A DNA stretch of 64,000 bases from the NCBI RefSeq assembly GCF_036880985.1, contig NZ_JBAJNO010000002.1:1-64000 (forward strand). The letters run 5' to 3'. Below the pieces are notes generated by a model. It had not been told where the DNA came from. It searched no databases and worked only from the letters and a program-made list of their open reading frames with translations. Shown in pieces: positions 8,316-16,954 of this stretch. The position numbers were made by a program, and so were the translations under genes. This DNA comes from Limibacter armeniacum. GTDB taxonomy: Bacteria; Bacteroidota; Bacteroidia; Cytophagales; Flammeovirgaceae. How positions within the stretch are numbered: position 1 is the first letter of the stretch; each line of letters starts with the position of its first letter.

Positions 8316-9963
8316 TGTCTTTGGTGATTTTTTCGGTGAAAGATCCTATTTGTTTGTATTGTTCATAAAGGGAAGCGTAGTGACTCACATGTGCTGCGAT
8401 GGGTTGGTAAGTGGTTTCAAAACCGCTTGACATACTTTCCATGGCGGTCAGAACGTCAGGATAGATACCCGCTGCCACTGCTGCATACATGGCAGCGCCC
8501 AAGGCAGGTGCCTGCTCCGAGCGGACCACCTTGATCGGTTTGTTCAGTACGTCAGCCAGTGTCTGCATCACGAGGGTGGATTTTTTGGCTACGCCACCCA
8601 TGCCCACAACAGTATGGATCGGCACGCCCTCTTCCTCAAAGCGTTCCACAATCGCTTTGGAGCCGAAACAGATCGCTTCTACTAGTGCCTTGAAGATTCT
8701 TGGGGCATCAATGCCCATATTCAACCCGTGGATAGCGCCTTTCAGCAGTTGGTTGGCATCAGGGGTACGTCTTCCATTGATCCAATCCAGTGCAATCACA
8801 GACGAGTCAGTCACCGGAATTCTCTCAGCCGCTTCTGAAAGGGCAGGGATGATATTGTCGGAAACCTGCTGCAGTTCCTGTGGCGCCAGTTCCTTGGCAG
8901 ACCAGATCAGCAGGTTCTTGAACCATGCCAGCACATCCCCGAATCCGGATTGTCCAGCTTCCAATCCGATCATGCCCGGAATGATGGAACCGTCCACCTG
9001 ACCGCAGATGCCCTGCACGAGATTATTATCGATTTCTTCTTCCGATGCGACTAACATATCGCAGGTCGAAGTGCCCATCACTTTTACCAAGGTATTGGAC
9101 GTAATAGCACCGCCTAACGCACCCGCATGGGCATCAAATGTACCCACCGTGACAGTAACCTCCTCGGTAAGTCCCAGTCGGGAAGCCCATTCCTGGCAGA
9201 GTTTTCCGGCAGCCTGCTCAGCAGTATAGGTATGTTCATACAGATTGTCTCTCAGGTCTGCCAGCGAAGGATCCAAAGCTGACAGGAATGCCTTGTCCGG
9301 AAGTCCGTCCCATGACGGATGCCACATGGCTTTATGACCGGCAGCGCAGCGACTTCTTTTAAAGGTCTTCAGGTCTTTGGCACCGGTCAACACAAAAGGA
9401 ATCCAGTCGCAGTGTTCCATCCAAGAATAAGCTGCGGCTGCTACCTCCTTGTCCTCACGGATGACATGCAGCACTTTCGCCCAGAACCACTCCGAAGAGT
9501 AGATGCCTCCTTCATATTTGGTAAAGTCTTCACCGCCCCAGCTTGCTGCCAGCTGATTGATTTCCTCCGCCTCTCTGATAGCCGTATGATCCTTCCACAA
9601 CAGGAACATGGCATTGGGATTTTCCTCAAAACCTGCTGTCATCGAAAGTGGTGTTCCCTGTGCATTCACGGCTACTGGGGTGGAGCCGGTTGTGTCTACC
9701 GAAATGGCTTTGACAAAACGGCGTTCAGCAAGTGTCAGCTCTTCAACCACAGCCTTCACAGTAGCTTCCAGTCCTTCGAGGTAATCCAGCGGGTGTTGGC
9801 GAAACTGATTTTTCAGGGCATCGCAGTAAGTCAACTTGTTCCATCGCTGATACGGGTGGACGTGTGTCGCCATCACTTTTCCATCAGCGGTATTCACCAG
9901 TATCGCACGGCATGAGTCGGAACCGTAGTCCAGCCCAATCACATATTGTTTGGTGTTGTTCAT
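8278..9963 (-). CDS. araB: Ribulokinase (FGGY family)
   Basis: Phosphorylates L-ribulose with ATP. I place the start at the ATG at 9963, giving 561 residues, close to known AraB (about 565) and beginning MNNTKQYVIGLDYGSDSCR, the first FGGY phosphate loop. The frame stays open to an ATG at 10092, which would add 43 Pro-rich residues unlike the family. Other landmarks are VDTTGSTPVAV, the substrate-side GTFDAHAGALGG, and the C-terminal ATPase part VVGMGGVAKKS. It is the first gene of the araB-araD-araA operon and overlaps araD by 38 bp. The divergent intergenic region before it contains two palindromes that may be operators. Confidence 0.95.
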   Translation of the reverse strand: MNNTKQYVIGLDYGSDSCRAILVNTADGKVMATHVHPYQRWNKLTYCDALKNQFRQHPLDYLEGLEATVKAVVEELTLAERRFVKAISVDTTGSTPVAVNAQGTPLSMTAGFEENPNAMFLLWKDHTAIREAEEINQLAASWGGEDFTKYEGGIYSSEWFWAKVLHVIREDKEVAAAAYSWMEHCDWIPFVLTGAKDLKTFKRSRCAAGHKAMWHPSWDGLPDKAFLSALDPSLADLRDNLYEHTYTAEQAAGKLCQEWASRLGLTEEVTVTVGTFDAHAGALGGAITSNTLVKVMGTSTCDMLVASEEEIDNNLVQGICGQVDGSIIPGMIGLEAGQSGFGDVLAWFKNLLIWSAKELAPQELQQVSDNIIPALSEAAERIPVTDSSVIALDWINGRRTPDANQLLKGAIHGLNMGIDAPRIFKALVEAICFGSKAIVERFEEEGVPIHTVVGMGGVAKKSTLVMQTLADVLNKPIKVVRSEQAPALGAAMYAAVAAGIYPDVLTAMESMSSGFETTYQPIAAHVSHYASLYEQYKQIGSFTEKITKDNESVQSVEAGML

Positions 9964-10394
9964 ATCTTTAAATATTTGATGTACGGTTTGTGCAGGAACT
10001 AAAGTAGGAGGAGTGACGGGTGGCGGGTTGTTCAATTGTTCACGAAAATAGTCCTGATCGTTCACAGGGTTTTTAATAGTGAAATGGAACATTGTACAAG
10101 TACAAAAGGGAAAAGTAGAAGGCTGTCTAATTTGAACCTGTCAAATTGAGATAATACGATAGGAACGAAATGCTGTACGATGATAGTAGAAAGGATGTTT
10201 TCATGACACTACTGATACAAATGGGCAAGCTGTTAGTCCTGTTCAGATATTTTGCCTGAATGTTTCTTATTCAGAATGTGATTTTATGAATTGTAAATCA
10301 GTCACTTATTTGGATGAGTGATAAATGAATCATGGCAACATCGCAATTATGTTGTAGCCGATATTCCAAATTCATTTCAATTCTAAAATCCAAA
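9964..10394. promoter_or_regulatory. Divergent promoter region of araB and the 10395 gene, with two palindromes
   Basis: This 431-bp gap separates the minus-strand ara operon from the plus-strand secreted-enzyme genes and must hold both promoters. Two candidate operators are visible. One is the palindrome TTGTAC-AA-GTACAA (10092-10105). The other is AATTTGA-ACCTG-TCAAATT (10129-10147). Neither is tied to a regulator in the window. No promoter boxes could be assigned with confidence. Confidence 0.4.
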
Positions 10395-12164
10395 ATGAAA
10401 AAATTTGTATCTGTTTTACTGGTAGTCTTACTGCTGCCTGTTACTATCCTCTGTGCACAGAAAAGAGTAGCGTTGAGCCATGATGGCAATGCGCACGACA
10501 GGGATGATATTCCAGCAGCGGTTGCTACTATGGCGCTGGTCAAGAAAGCAGAAGACCAAGGCATTCTCCAGTTGGTTCACTACCATATTAACTGCCACTC
10601 ATGGAGTGACCATGATCAAGAAATTACGAATCAGCGAACCAAACAGGAAACTGCTATGGCTGAAGGTAAAGCATTGTGGTATCCAAACAGTAATGTCTTT
10701 TACAATGCTCGCTCAGCGACCAGTGCAACCATCACACACCTGAAGAACCAGATCAATGCCTCGACAGCTTCAGATCCGCTGTACATCATTGCGGCAGGAC
10801 CTTTCGAGGTCATCTATCAGGCATTGGCTGCTGCCACGCAGGCAGGCAGGGACAACACCATTATCATCTCCCACTCCAACTGGAATGAGAACCACGATGA
10901 TGACGGTGCCAACAGCCATGATTGGGCGGAAACCGATCCGTTTATCAAGGCAGCCAATTTTGTGAAAATCGTGGACCAGAATTTCTGTGAGGACAGCAAT
11001 GTGGCGACCGGATTCAGGAGAACAAGCGGAAACGGTAACAGCTATGCTGACTTCGACTGGATGATCGGAACGGAGTATCAGATTATCCGTGACAAGATGG
11101 TACTGGTCAACCGGGCGGATATTTCCGATGCTGGAATGGTGTATTACCTGATCACCAATGATGAATACGGCGGACCTGTCAAGATGGAAAACTTCCTGCT
11201 TTCAGGCGGCGGCGGATGTTCAGGTGTTTCCGATATCTCTGATCTGACCGCTGTACAATCAGGCTGTAACACTGTGGACCTTGACTGGTCAACAGACCCT
11301 TGCGCCACAGCGTATATCGTTAGACGGAAGATTGTAGGAGAGGCTACTTATGCCAATCTGGCTACTGTGACAGGGACTTCCTATGCAGACAATAGTGTGG
11401 CGTTGGGTACAAGCTACGAGTATCAGGTTCGTCCTTCGGATGGAACCAATAAAGGTGTCTCCAATAATCCGGTAGTGAACATGCCGGCAACCTGTGGCAC
11501 GACTGGCTACTTCCACATTTTCAACAAGAATTTCGGGAAGAAGATCAGGCCTTATGGCTCAGGGGTTTCTCAGGTACAGGCTAGCAGCACAGGTGACTGG
11601 ACACAGTGGGAACAGGTGACGACCTCAGGAGGTTATTTTCGCCTCAAGAATAAAGGTTCAGGGCAGTACCTCAGTATGCCTGATGCCACTGATGAAGCAG
11701 TGATTACCACCTCTACTGCTACAACCAATCAAGAGGAATGGAAAACAGTAGACACCGGTGACGGCTACTTTCATTTGGAAAACCGTGCAAGTGGCAAGCG
11801 TATCAGAAGTACTTCTGCCGATGATTACAATGCAGCTCCATCTGGGGACCATACCGTAAAAGTGGCACCTTCCAGTGCCACTGGTGACTGGACAAGATGG
11901 GAGTTTATCAATGTAAGCGGAGCAAGGCTTGGATTAAGTGCAATTGAAATACAGTTAGATAACATCATACTATATCCAAACCCTGTGATACATACACTTT
12001 CACTTTCTGGTGTAGAAAAAGGAGAGAAAGTTAGTCTATTTACCTTGGAAGGAAAACAGTTGGGCCTGATCGAACTAGGGCAGAATGGGAATGTGATTAA
12101 CCTGTTACCTGGATGGTATCTGATTCGCCATATGGGAACCTCTTACAGGTTTGTTAAGAAGTGA
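10395..12164 (+). CDS. T9SS-secreted protein: nucleoside-hydrolase-like head, FN3, ricin-like lectin domain
   Basis: 589 residues from the ATG at 10395; the longer frame from 10332 lacks a sensible signal peptide. A signal peptide (1-19, ending ILCAQ) is followed by a head of about 250 residues. It begins VALSHDGNAHDRDDIPA and contains IIAAGPFEVIYQAL, a layout like the inosine/uridine nucleoside-hydrolase (DUF1593-like) fold with an Asp-rich metal site. Function is inferred only. Then come an FN3-like domain (about 275-368), a ricin-B-like lectin domain (about 369-512) and a T9SS C-terminal sorting domain (last 75 residues, IILYPNPV). The last three parts are shared with the proteins at 13964 and 16955. 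It is likely an extracellular glycan-acting protein. Confidence 0.75.
   Translation: MKKFVSVLLVVLLLPVTILCAQKRVALSHDGNAHDRDDIPAAVATMALVKKAEDQGILQLVHYHINCHSWSDHDQEITNQRTKQETAMAEGKALWYPNSNVFYNARSATSATITHLKNQINASTASDPLYIIAAGPFEVIYQALAAATQAGRDNTIIISHSNWNENHDDDGANSHDWAETDPFIKAANFVKIVDQNFCEDSNVATGFRRTSGNGNSYADFDWMIGTEYQIIRDKMVLVNRADISDAGMVYYLITNDEYGGPVKMENFLLSGGGGCSGVSDISDLTAVQSGCNTVDLDWSTDPCATAYIVRRKIVGEATYANLATVTGTSYADNSVALGTSYEYQVRPSDGTNKGVSNNPVVNMPATCGTTGYFHIFNKNFGKKIRPYGSGVSQVQASSTGDWTQWEQVTTSGGYFRLKNKGSGQYLSMPDATDEAVITTSTATTNQEEWKTVDTGDGYFHLENRASGKRIRSTSADDYNAAPSGDHTVKVAPSSATGDWTRWEFINVSGARLGLSAIEIQLDNIILYPNPVIHTLSLSGVEKGEKVSLFTLEGKQLGLIELGQNGNVINLLPGWYLIRHMGTSYRFVKK
11211..11927 (+). repeat. 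FN3/ricin-like cassette, copy 1
   Basis: About 715 bp, encoding an FN3-like domain (VDLDWSTDPCATAYIVRRKI) and a ricin-like domain (FHIFNKNFGKKIRPY). It is repeated at 15968-16684 and 18308-19024. This copy diverges more than the other two. Confidence 0.8.
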
Positions 12165-12179
12165 ATTATGACATTTTTG

Positions 12180-12206
12180 GGGTATGACTTGACCAGAGTC
12201 ATACCC
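12180..12206 (+). terminator. Hairpin between secreted-enzyme genes
   Basis: A perfect 10-bp stem GGGTATGACT (12180-12189) / AGTCATACCC (12197-12206) with a 7-nt loop, followed by TGTTACTTT. It may end or stabilise the upstream transcript. The next gene starts 24 bp later. Confidence 0.55.
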
Positions 12207-12230
12207 TGTTACTTTCAATATCAGACGAAA

Positions 12231-13775
12231 ATGAAATCCAGAAAACTATTGTTTATGCTGTTGCTGGTCGGGATGCCGCTACTGGTACAGGCTCAGCTTG
12301 AAGTGTACAGCTATCCAGATAAAATCATTGATGCCAACAAGGGGTACAATGCCCGTTCTGCCTTGTATCAGGTATTTGTATCGGAAGGAAATGCCTCCAA
12401 GGAAGCGTATGTGATGTATGACCGCAATCAGGCGGCATACAGGAAAAATCTTAGCCGAAATCCTGACAACCATTGGACAAACTTCTCTCATGGAAAAGAG
12501 GTCACGGTTACGGTGGTAAAGAAGGAAGGCGACATCCGAAGCTGTACGGTTTATCCGCTGAAAAAGGGAATTCAGGCAACGGTGATCAATGGGAAAGCAA
12601 CTTTCCAGATACCCGCAAGTAAAACGCCATTGCAGGTATTTGTCATGCTGGACAGCAACCCTGCAGAGCCGCTCTTTATCTTTGCCGATCCGCTGGAAGA
12701 GGATGTGCCGGACAGAAAAGATATTGCCCAAGTGGAGGTGATCCGCACCACGGATAAGATTGAAATGGTCAGAAAGAAACTGAACAGTGCCAAACCTTAT
12801 GCGGTATTTGAGGAAGGTATGCACCAATGGGACGGCGGCTCGCATATGCAATATGAGGGCTACAAAATGCCCATCAGATCCGGAAAGAAAATTTACCTGC
12901 CGGGAGGTGCTTATGTAGTGGGTTCTTTCTCTGGTGAAAGCCAGCAGGATTTCAAGATCTATGGGCGAGGGGTATTGTCCGGTTGTGGTCTGCAGGTGAT
13001 AGAGGATGTATCTGGCATTCCATATTCCTTGGTTTACCAGACCGGAGAAGAAAGTACCGGTACGGTGGAAGGTATCGTAACAATCTGTCCACCTCATTTT
13101 GCCATTACGGGCAGGGGCAAGCTGGATGTATTCAATGTGAAGATGCTGTCTTGGTGGTATTCCACGGACGGTACTATTGTGGGAGACAATTCCAAAAACT
13201 ATGACTGCTTCTTCAAGGTCAATGATGACGCCATGAAGGTCTACAGCCAGAATTGCCACTATCGGAACAATACCATCTTCCAGCAGGTGAATGGTGCACC
13301 TTTCCAGTTCTGCTGGAGCAAACAGAACGGTGACGGTAACCTGATGGAGGACACCTATATTGTCTACAGCGTTTACAGGACTTCCTTCCATAAGTTTACC
13401 AGCAACACTGCCGTTATCAACTGTCTGAAAGGGTCGGGAAAAGTGACGGAAAACAATACGTTTGATGGCATTTACATTGACAATGGCTGCCATAGGCTGA
13501 TTGGTCTCAATACAGAGAATGAAAGCAATTCTATTTTCAGGAAAATAAAAATCCGCAATGTGGCGCTGAATGCCGGATTGAACAGCCAGCCACAGGCTGC
13601 TGCCAGTTACTTGGTGAATGGCACTGCACAGAACTATGATATCAGTATCGAAAACCTGACGGTAGATGGACATCCTGTCACGGAAACAGAAACTGGAAAG
13701 GACGATGCAGGAAAGCTGTGGGTGGCGGAAAATGGCGAATTGCTGAAGTTCAATCAGGCAAGTGACAGCCAATAG
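12231..13775 (+). CDS. Secreted right-handed beta-helix glycoside hydrolase, GH49-like (dextranase/isopullulanase type)
   Basis: 514 residues from the ATG at 12231, which begins a good signal peptide (ending LLVQAQ). An N-terminal beta-sandwich (about 20-190) precedes a parallel beta-helix. KKIYLPGGAYVVGSFSG and IYGRGVLSG are typical of the GH28/GH49 clan. Candidate catalytic Asp residues are in WWYSTDG (near 310) and the DD pair of FKVNDDAMKVY (near 330), matching the one-plus-two Asp layout known for GH49. Known GH49 enzymes cut alpha-glucans, but this copy sits among sulfatases, so a sulfated galactan or arabinan is equally possible. Unlike its neighbours it has no T9SS tail. GH28 or a related uncharacterised family is the alternative. 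Confidence 0.75.
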   Translation: MKSRKLLFMLLLVGMPLLVQAQLEVYSYPDKIIDANKGYNARSALYQVFVSEGNASKEAYVMYDRNQAAYRKNLSRNPDNHWTNFSHGKEVTVTVVKKEGDIRSCTVYPLKKGIQATVINGKATFQIPASKTPLQVFVMLDSNPAEPLFIFADPLEEDVPDRKDIAQVEVIRTTDKIEMVRKKLNSAKPYAVFEEGMHQWDGGSHMQYEGYKMPIRSGKKIYLPGGAYVVGSFSGESQQDFKIYGRGVLSGCGLQVIEDVSGIPYSLVYQTGEESTGTVEGIVTICPPHFAITGRGKLDVFNVKMLSWWYSTDGTIVGDNSKNYDCFFKVNDDAMKVYSQNCHYRNNTIFQQVNGAPFQFCWSKQNGDGNLMEDTYIVYSVYRTSFHKFTSNTAVINCLKGSGKVTENNTFDGIYIDNGCHRLIGLNTENESNSIFRKIKIRNVALNAGLNSQPQAAASYLVNGTAQNYDISIENLTVDGHPVTETETGKDDAGKLWVAENGELLKFNQASDSQ

Positions 13776-13813
13776 CCATTTATAGTTTTCTAAATCGAAA
13801 ACTAAGTAAAATC

Positions 13814-13862
13814 CTTGGACTCCGCTCAGGCAACTTGAATAGGTGGCTGAGCGGAGCCGAAG
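13814..13862. repeat. REP-like hairpin
   Basis: CTTGGACTCCGCTCAG (13814-13829) pairs with CTGAGCGGAGCCGAAG (13847-13862), 14 of 16 positions. The motif resembles the GGCTGAGCGGAGTCGAAG type of extragenic palindrome frequent in Bacteroidota. A degenerate relative is at 60991-61044. Confidence 0.55.
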
Positions 13863-13963
13863 CTTAGAATATTGGTTCGATCACTTATTAGAAGGTTTAT
13901 TATCATACACGAATTATGCAGTGAACCACTGCCATTATTACCCAAAAACAACTTTTGAACACC

Positions 13964-16945
13964 ATGAAAACAATGCGTTATCTACTGATGATATTGTGTC
14001 TCTTTTGCTCATTTCAGGCATTGGCACAGCTGGAACTCTATAACTGGCCTGGCTCGTCAGACATACAGTCAGACAAGTACAGTGTAAGGGTCAGAACTTA
14101 CCAGAACGGTACACCAGGCACTTGGCAGAATATGACGGAGATTATGTCCAAACCCCGTGACTATGATACAGACAAGGTGGGATTTCCAGCAAGTGATTTT
14201 ATTACATCCGGAGGTGATTTGGTACATAAGATATGTGGTGGAGATGCCAGTACCGAATTTTTGGAAGACCGTACCTTGACTTTTGTGGAGTTTGGTTTCT
14301 CGGGAACCATTGAGGTCGAGGTGACCAAATTGTTTGGAGGTGCTGCTCCTAGGGTGGAAGTCTCTCCTAAAGCATATGGCATCAATCCGCATTACTTTGA
14401 CGGAACCAAAGTAAGGTTCCTTCTGACTGAGCCAAGGTATGTAAGCGTCAATTTTGATGTGGCGGATAACTGGGATGATGACCGCTATGGTGGAAATAAT
14501 ATCAAGCATGGTGTGATGATCTTTGGAGACAAACCAGAGTCACAGGCAGGGTATACCATTCCGAGCCAGACCGGTGCCAACGTGGTAGTATGGAATAACA
14601 ATACCGATATTTCCACCATCCTGAATGCAGACATCATCTACTTTCCTCCGGGAGATCACAAGATGAAAAACCATAAGGACAATATCAGTACTTGGCAGAC
14701 CAACGTGACGACTCAGCAGAACTATCCCTTGTATCATGGACAGTTGCGACTGACAAAACCTGGACAGAAAGTCTACATCGCTGGAGGTGCCTATGTGCGA
14801 GGAGCCTTTAACGCCAAAGGCAATGATGATTGCTGGATTTATGGCAGGGGAATAGTATCAGGCAGGGATCATTTGATGCATGAGATTCTGAACTATGGAG
14901 GTACGAATGCGAACGGTACTTGGAAACAAAGTACCCAGATAAAAGAAGCGTTCTGTCACTTTGCTACAGGGGCACAATACCATGGGGTGATTTTCAAGGA
15001 AGCATTTCACCATACCTGTCCAAGTGGTCAGAACACTGTCATTAAAAATATAAAAATCATTGGCTGGTGTTCCAATAATGATGGCATACGTCCTGGAGGC
15101 GGCAGTGACATTGACGGTATCTTTGTCAAGACCAGTGATGACTATGACTATGCCCGTGATCCGCATGAGGTACGTAATTCCGTATTCTGGCCCGGTGTAA
15201 ATGGGGCAGTGGGAATGCTTGGATGGGGAAATCTGGGAACAGGATTTGCCGAATACCGAGACAACTACATCATTAACAGTGAATGGTCTTCCGCAGGTAA
15301 GGACAACACAGGGGTATTTGGTTCGGTAGCAGACGATGGCATCCAGTTGGAATACAATGTAATTGAGCGGATGGCAGTGGAAGACAAGACGGCTTACCTG
15401 ATCAATGTGACATTGGAAAACAAGAACGGTAACAGCTTCGGTTATATCCGCAATTTCCTGATCAAAGATGTGAAAGTGGAGCAGCCTTTTCAGCTTCCAA
15501 ATGGTACGCCAGTCAAGCAAAGGATGGCAGGGCTTTCCAACAACTGGATTGACGGTTGGGTATTCACGAATCTGATTGTGGATGGAAAGCTGGTGAAATG
15601 GAACAATTACCAGAACTATTTTGACCTGAACCTGACGGGTTCCAATGGTAGCAATACGGATGCAGCCAAATGGGTGAAAAACATCACTTTTAACTCTTCT
15701 GGAACCATCCATAATATTACGGTCACTGCCAATGCTGGCGGTAGTTTCTTTCCGTCAGGGAACAGTGGCGTGATTGATTGTCCGGCAGGGACAGATCAGA
15801 CAGTTACGATACTGCCGAGCAGTGGCAAGAAAATCACGGATGTACTGATTGATGGCGTAAGTCAGGGACGGATGCAGTCTGTCAGTTTTGAGAACGTGAC
15901 AGGTAACCACACTGTACAGATAGTATTCGGGACTGGTAATGACTACTACGATTTTACTCCATCAAGTGGAGGTTGCTCCGGCATCCAGAATATCACGGAC
16001 CTAACAGCCGTTCAGAATGGTTGTGGAACAGTTGACCTTAACTGGTCTGCCGACCCATGTGCGATCCAGTATATCGTCCGAAGAAAGATTGTAGGGGAAG
16101 CTACTTTTACCAATCTGGCTACGGTTACCGCTACCAGTTATGCAGACAATTCGGTAGCCTTAGGCACCAGCTATGAGTATCAGGTACGTCCGGATGATGG
16201 CACAACCAAGATGGTGTCTAATTATCCGGTAGTCAATATGCCAGCTACATGTGGCGCGACAGGCTTGTTCCATATTTTCAATAAGAATTTTGGCAAGAAA
16301 ATCAGACCCTACAGTGGTGGTGTCTCACAGGTGGAGGCAGGCAGTACTGGCGATTGGACACAATGGGAACAGGTATCGACATCGGGCGGTTACTTCAGGC
16401 TACAGAACCAAGGTTCTTTACAGTACCTGAGTATGCCGGATGCCACCGATGAAGCAATGATTACCACCTCAACAGCGACTACCAATCAGGAAGAGTGGAA
16501 AACAGTGGACACGGGTGATGGTTATTTCCATCTGGAAAACAGGGCAAGTGGTAAACGTATCAGGTCTACATCAATAGATGATTATAGTACCAATCCCACA
16601 GGAGATCATACGGTAAAGGTGGCTCCGTCAAGCGCTACAGGAGATTGGACAAGGTGGGAGTTTGTTTCGGTTGGAGGAGCACGATTTGCTGCCGAAAATA
16701 CCGAGTTGAGTAATAAGGAATTGACCTTTTACCCCAATCCAGTATCAGAGTCCTTCAAGCTGATATGGAAAGGTAATGCTACAGCACAAGTACAGATTCT
16801 GGATTTGCAAGGTAAGGTAGTAAGAGCCTTGGAAGTCAGTCAAGGAACAAAGGATATTTCAACTGCCCAGATTCCTGCTGGTGTGTATCTGCTTAAAGTA
16901 GAATCGTCCAATTTTAAGGAAGTGAATAAACTGGTGATCAAATAG
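13964..16945 (+). CDS. T9SS-secreted GH49-like beta-helix hydrolase with FN3 and ricin-like domains
   Basis: 993 residues from the ATG at 13964; a TTG at 13955 is less likely. The signal peptide ends FQALAQ. A beta-sandwich (about 25-190) leads into a right-handed beta-helix with KVYIAGGAYVRGAF and IYGRGIVSG. Candidate catalytic Asp residues are in SNNDGIRPGG (near 372) and the DD of VKTSDDYDYA (near 391). After about 600 come a short Ig-like domain, an FN3 domain (about 671-764), a ricin-like domain (765-907) and a T9SS tail (LTFYPNPVSESFKL). It is a multidomain extracellular enzyme, paralogous in its catalytic fold to the protein at 12231. The sulfatase gene follows after 9 bp, so the two are co-transcribed. 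Confidence 0.78.
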   Translation: MKTMRYLLMILCLFCSFQALAQLELYNWPGSSDIQSDKYSVRVRTYQNGTPGTWQNMTEIMSKPRDYDTDKVGFPASDFITSGGDLVHKICGGDASTEFLEDRTLTFVEFGFSGTIEVEVTKLFGGAAPRVEVSPKAYGINPHYFDGTKVRFLLTEPRYVSVNFDVADNWDDDRYGGNNIKHGVMIFGDKPESQAGYTIPSQTGANVVVWNNNTDISTILNADIIYFPPGDHKMKNHKDNISTWQTNVTTQQNYPLYHGQLRLTKPGQKVYIAGGAYVRGAFNAKGNDDCWIYGRGIVSGRDHLMHEILNYGGTNANGTWKQSTQIKEAFCHFATGAQYHGVIFKEAFHHTCPSGQNTVIKNIKIIGWCSNNDGIRPGGGSDIDGIFVKTSDDYDYARDPHEVRNSVFWPGVNGAVGMLGWGNLGTGFAEYRDNYIINSEWSSAGKDNTGVFGSVADDGIQLEYNVIERMAVEDKTAYLINVTLENKNGNSFGYIRNFLIKDVKVEQPFQLPNGTPVKQRMAGLSNNWIDGWVFTNLIVDGKLVKWNNYQNYFDLNLTGSNGSNTDAAKWVKNITFNSSGTIHNITVTANAGGSFFPSGNSGVIDCPAGTDQTVTILPSSGKKITDVLIDGVSQGRMQSVSFENVTGNHTVQIVFGTGNDYYDFTPSSGGCSGIQNITDLTAVQNGCGTVDLNWSADPCAIQYIVRRKIVGEATFTNLATVTATSYADNSVALGTSYEYQVRPDDGTTKMVSNYPVVNMPATCGATGLFHIFNKNFGKKIRPYSGGVSQVEAGSTGDWTQWEQVSTSGGYFRLQNQGSLQYLSMPDATDEAMITTSTATTNQEEWKTVDTGDGYFHLENRASGKRIRSTSIDDYSTNPTGDHTVKVAPSSATGDWTRWEFVSVGGARFAAENTELSNKELTFYPNPVSESFKLIWKGNATAQVQILDLQGKVVRALEVSQGTKDISTAQIPAGVYLLKVESSNFKEVNKLVIK
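15968..16684 (+). repeat. FN3/ricin-like cassette, copy 2
   Basis: Encodes the same FN3 plus ricin-like module as copies 1 and 3. Its ricin-like part is nearly identical to copy 3 at protein level (shared SGGVSQVEAGS and FRLQNQGSLQYLSM). Confidence 0.8.
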
Positions 16946-16954
16946 GCTGAGGAT

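Noticed and set aside
10090-10107. Binding site for a Bacillus-type AraR, because of resemblance to TTGTACGTACAA
   Set aside because: Spacing differs by two bases, and Bacteroidota use an unrelated ara regulator; kept only as a generic palindrome.
12279-13772. 497-codon open frame on the minus strand opposite the GH49-like gene
   Set aside because: The opposite strand encodes a recognisable beta-helix enzyme with a signal peptide; the antisense product has no domain-like pattern.
13843-14043. 66-codon frame before the 13964 gene
   Set aside because: Starts inside a REP-like hairpin and overlaps the signal-peptide region of the real gene.
14858-15712. 284-codon minus-strand frame, and a similar 222-codon plus-strand frame at 5142-5810
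   Set aside because: Both lie wholly inside well-supported genes on the other strand (GH49-like enzyme and sulfatase) and are Cys/His-rich nonsense.
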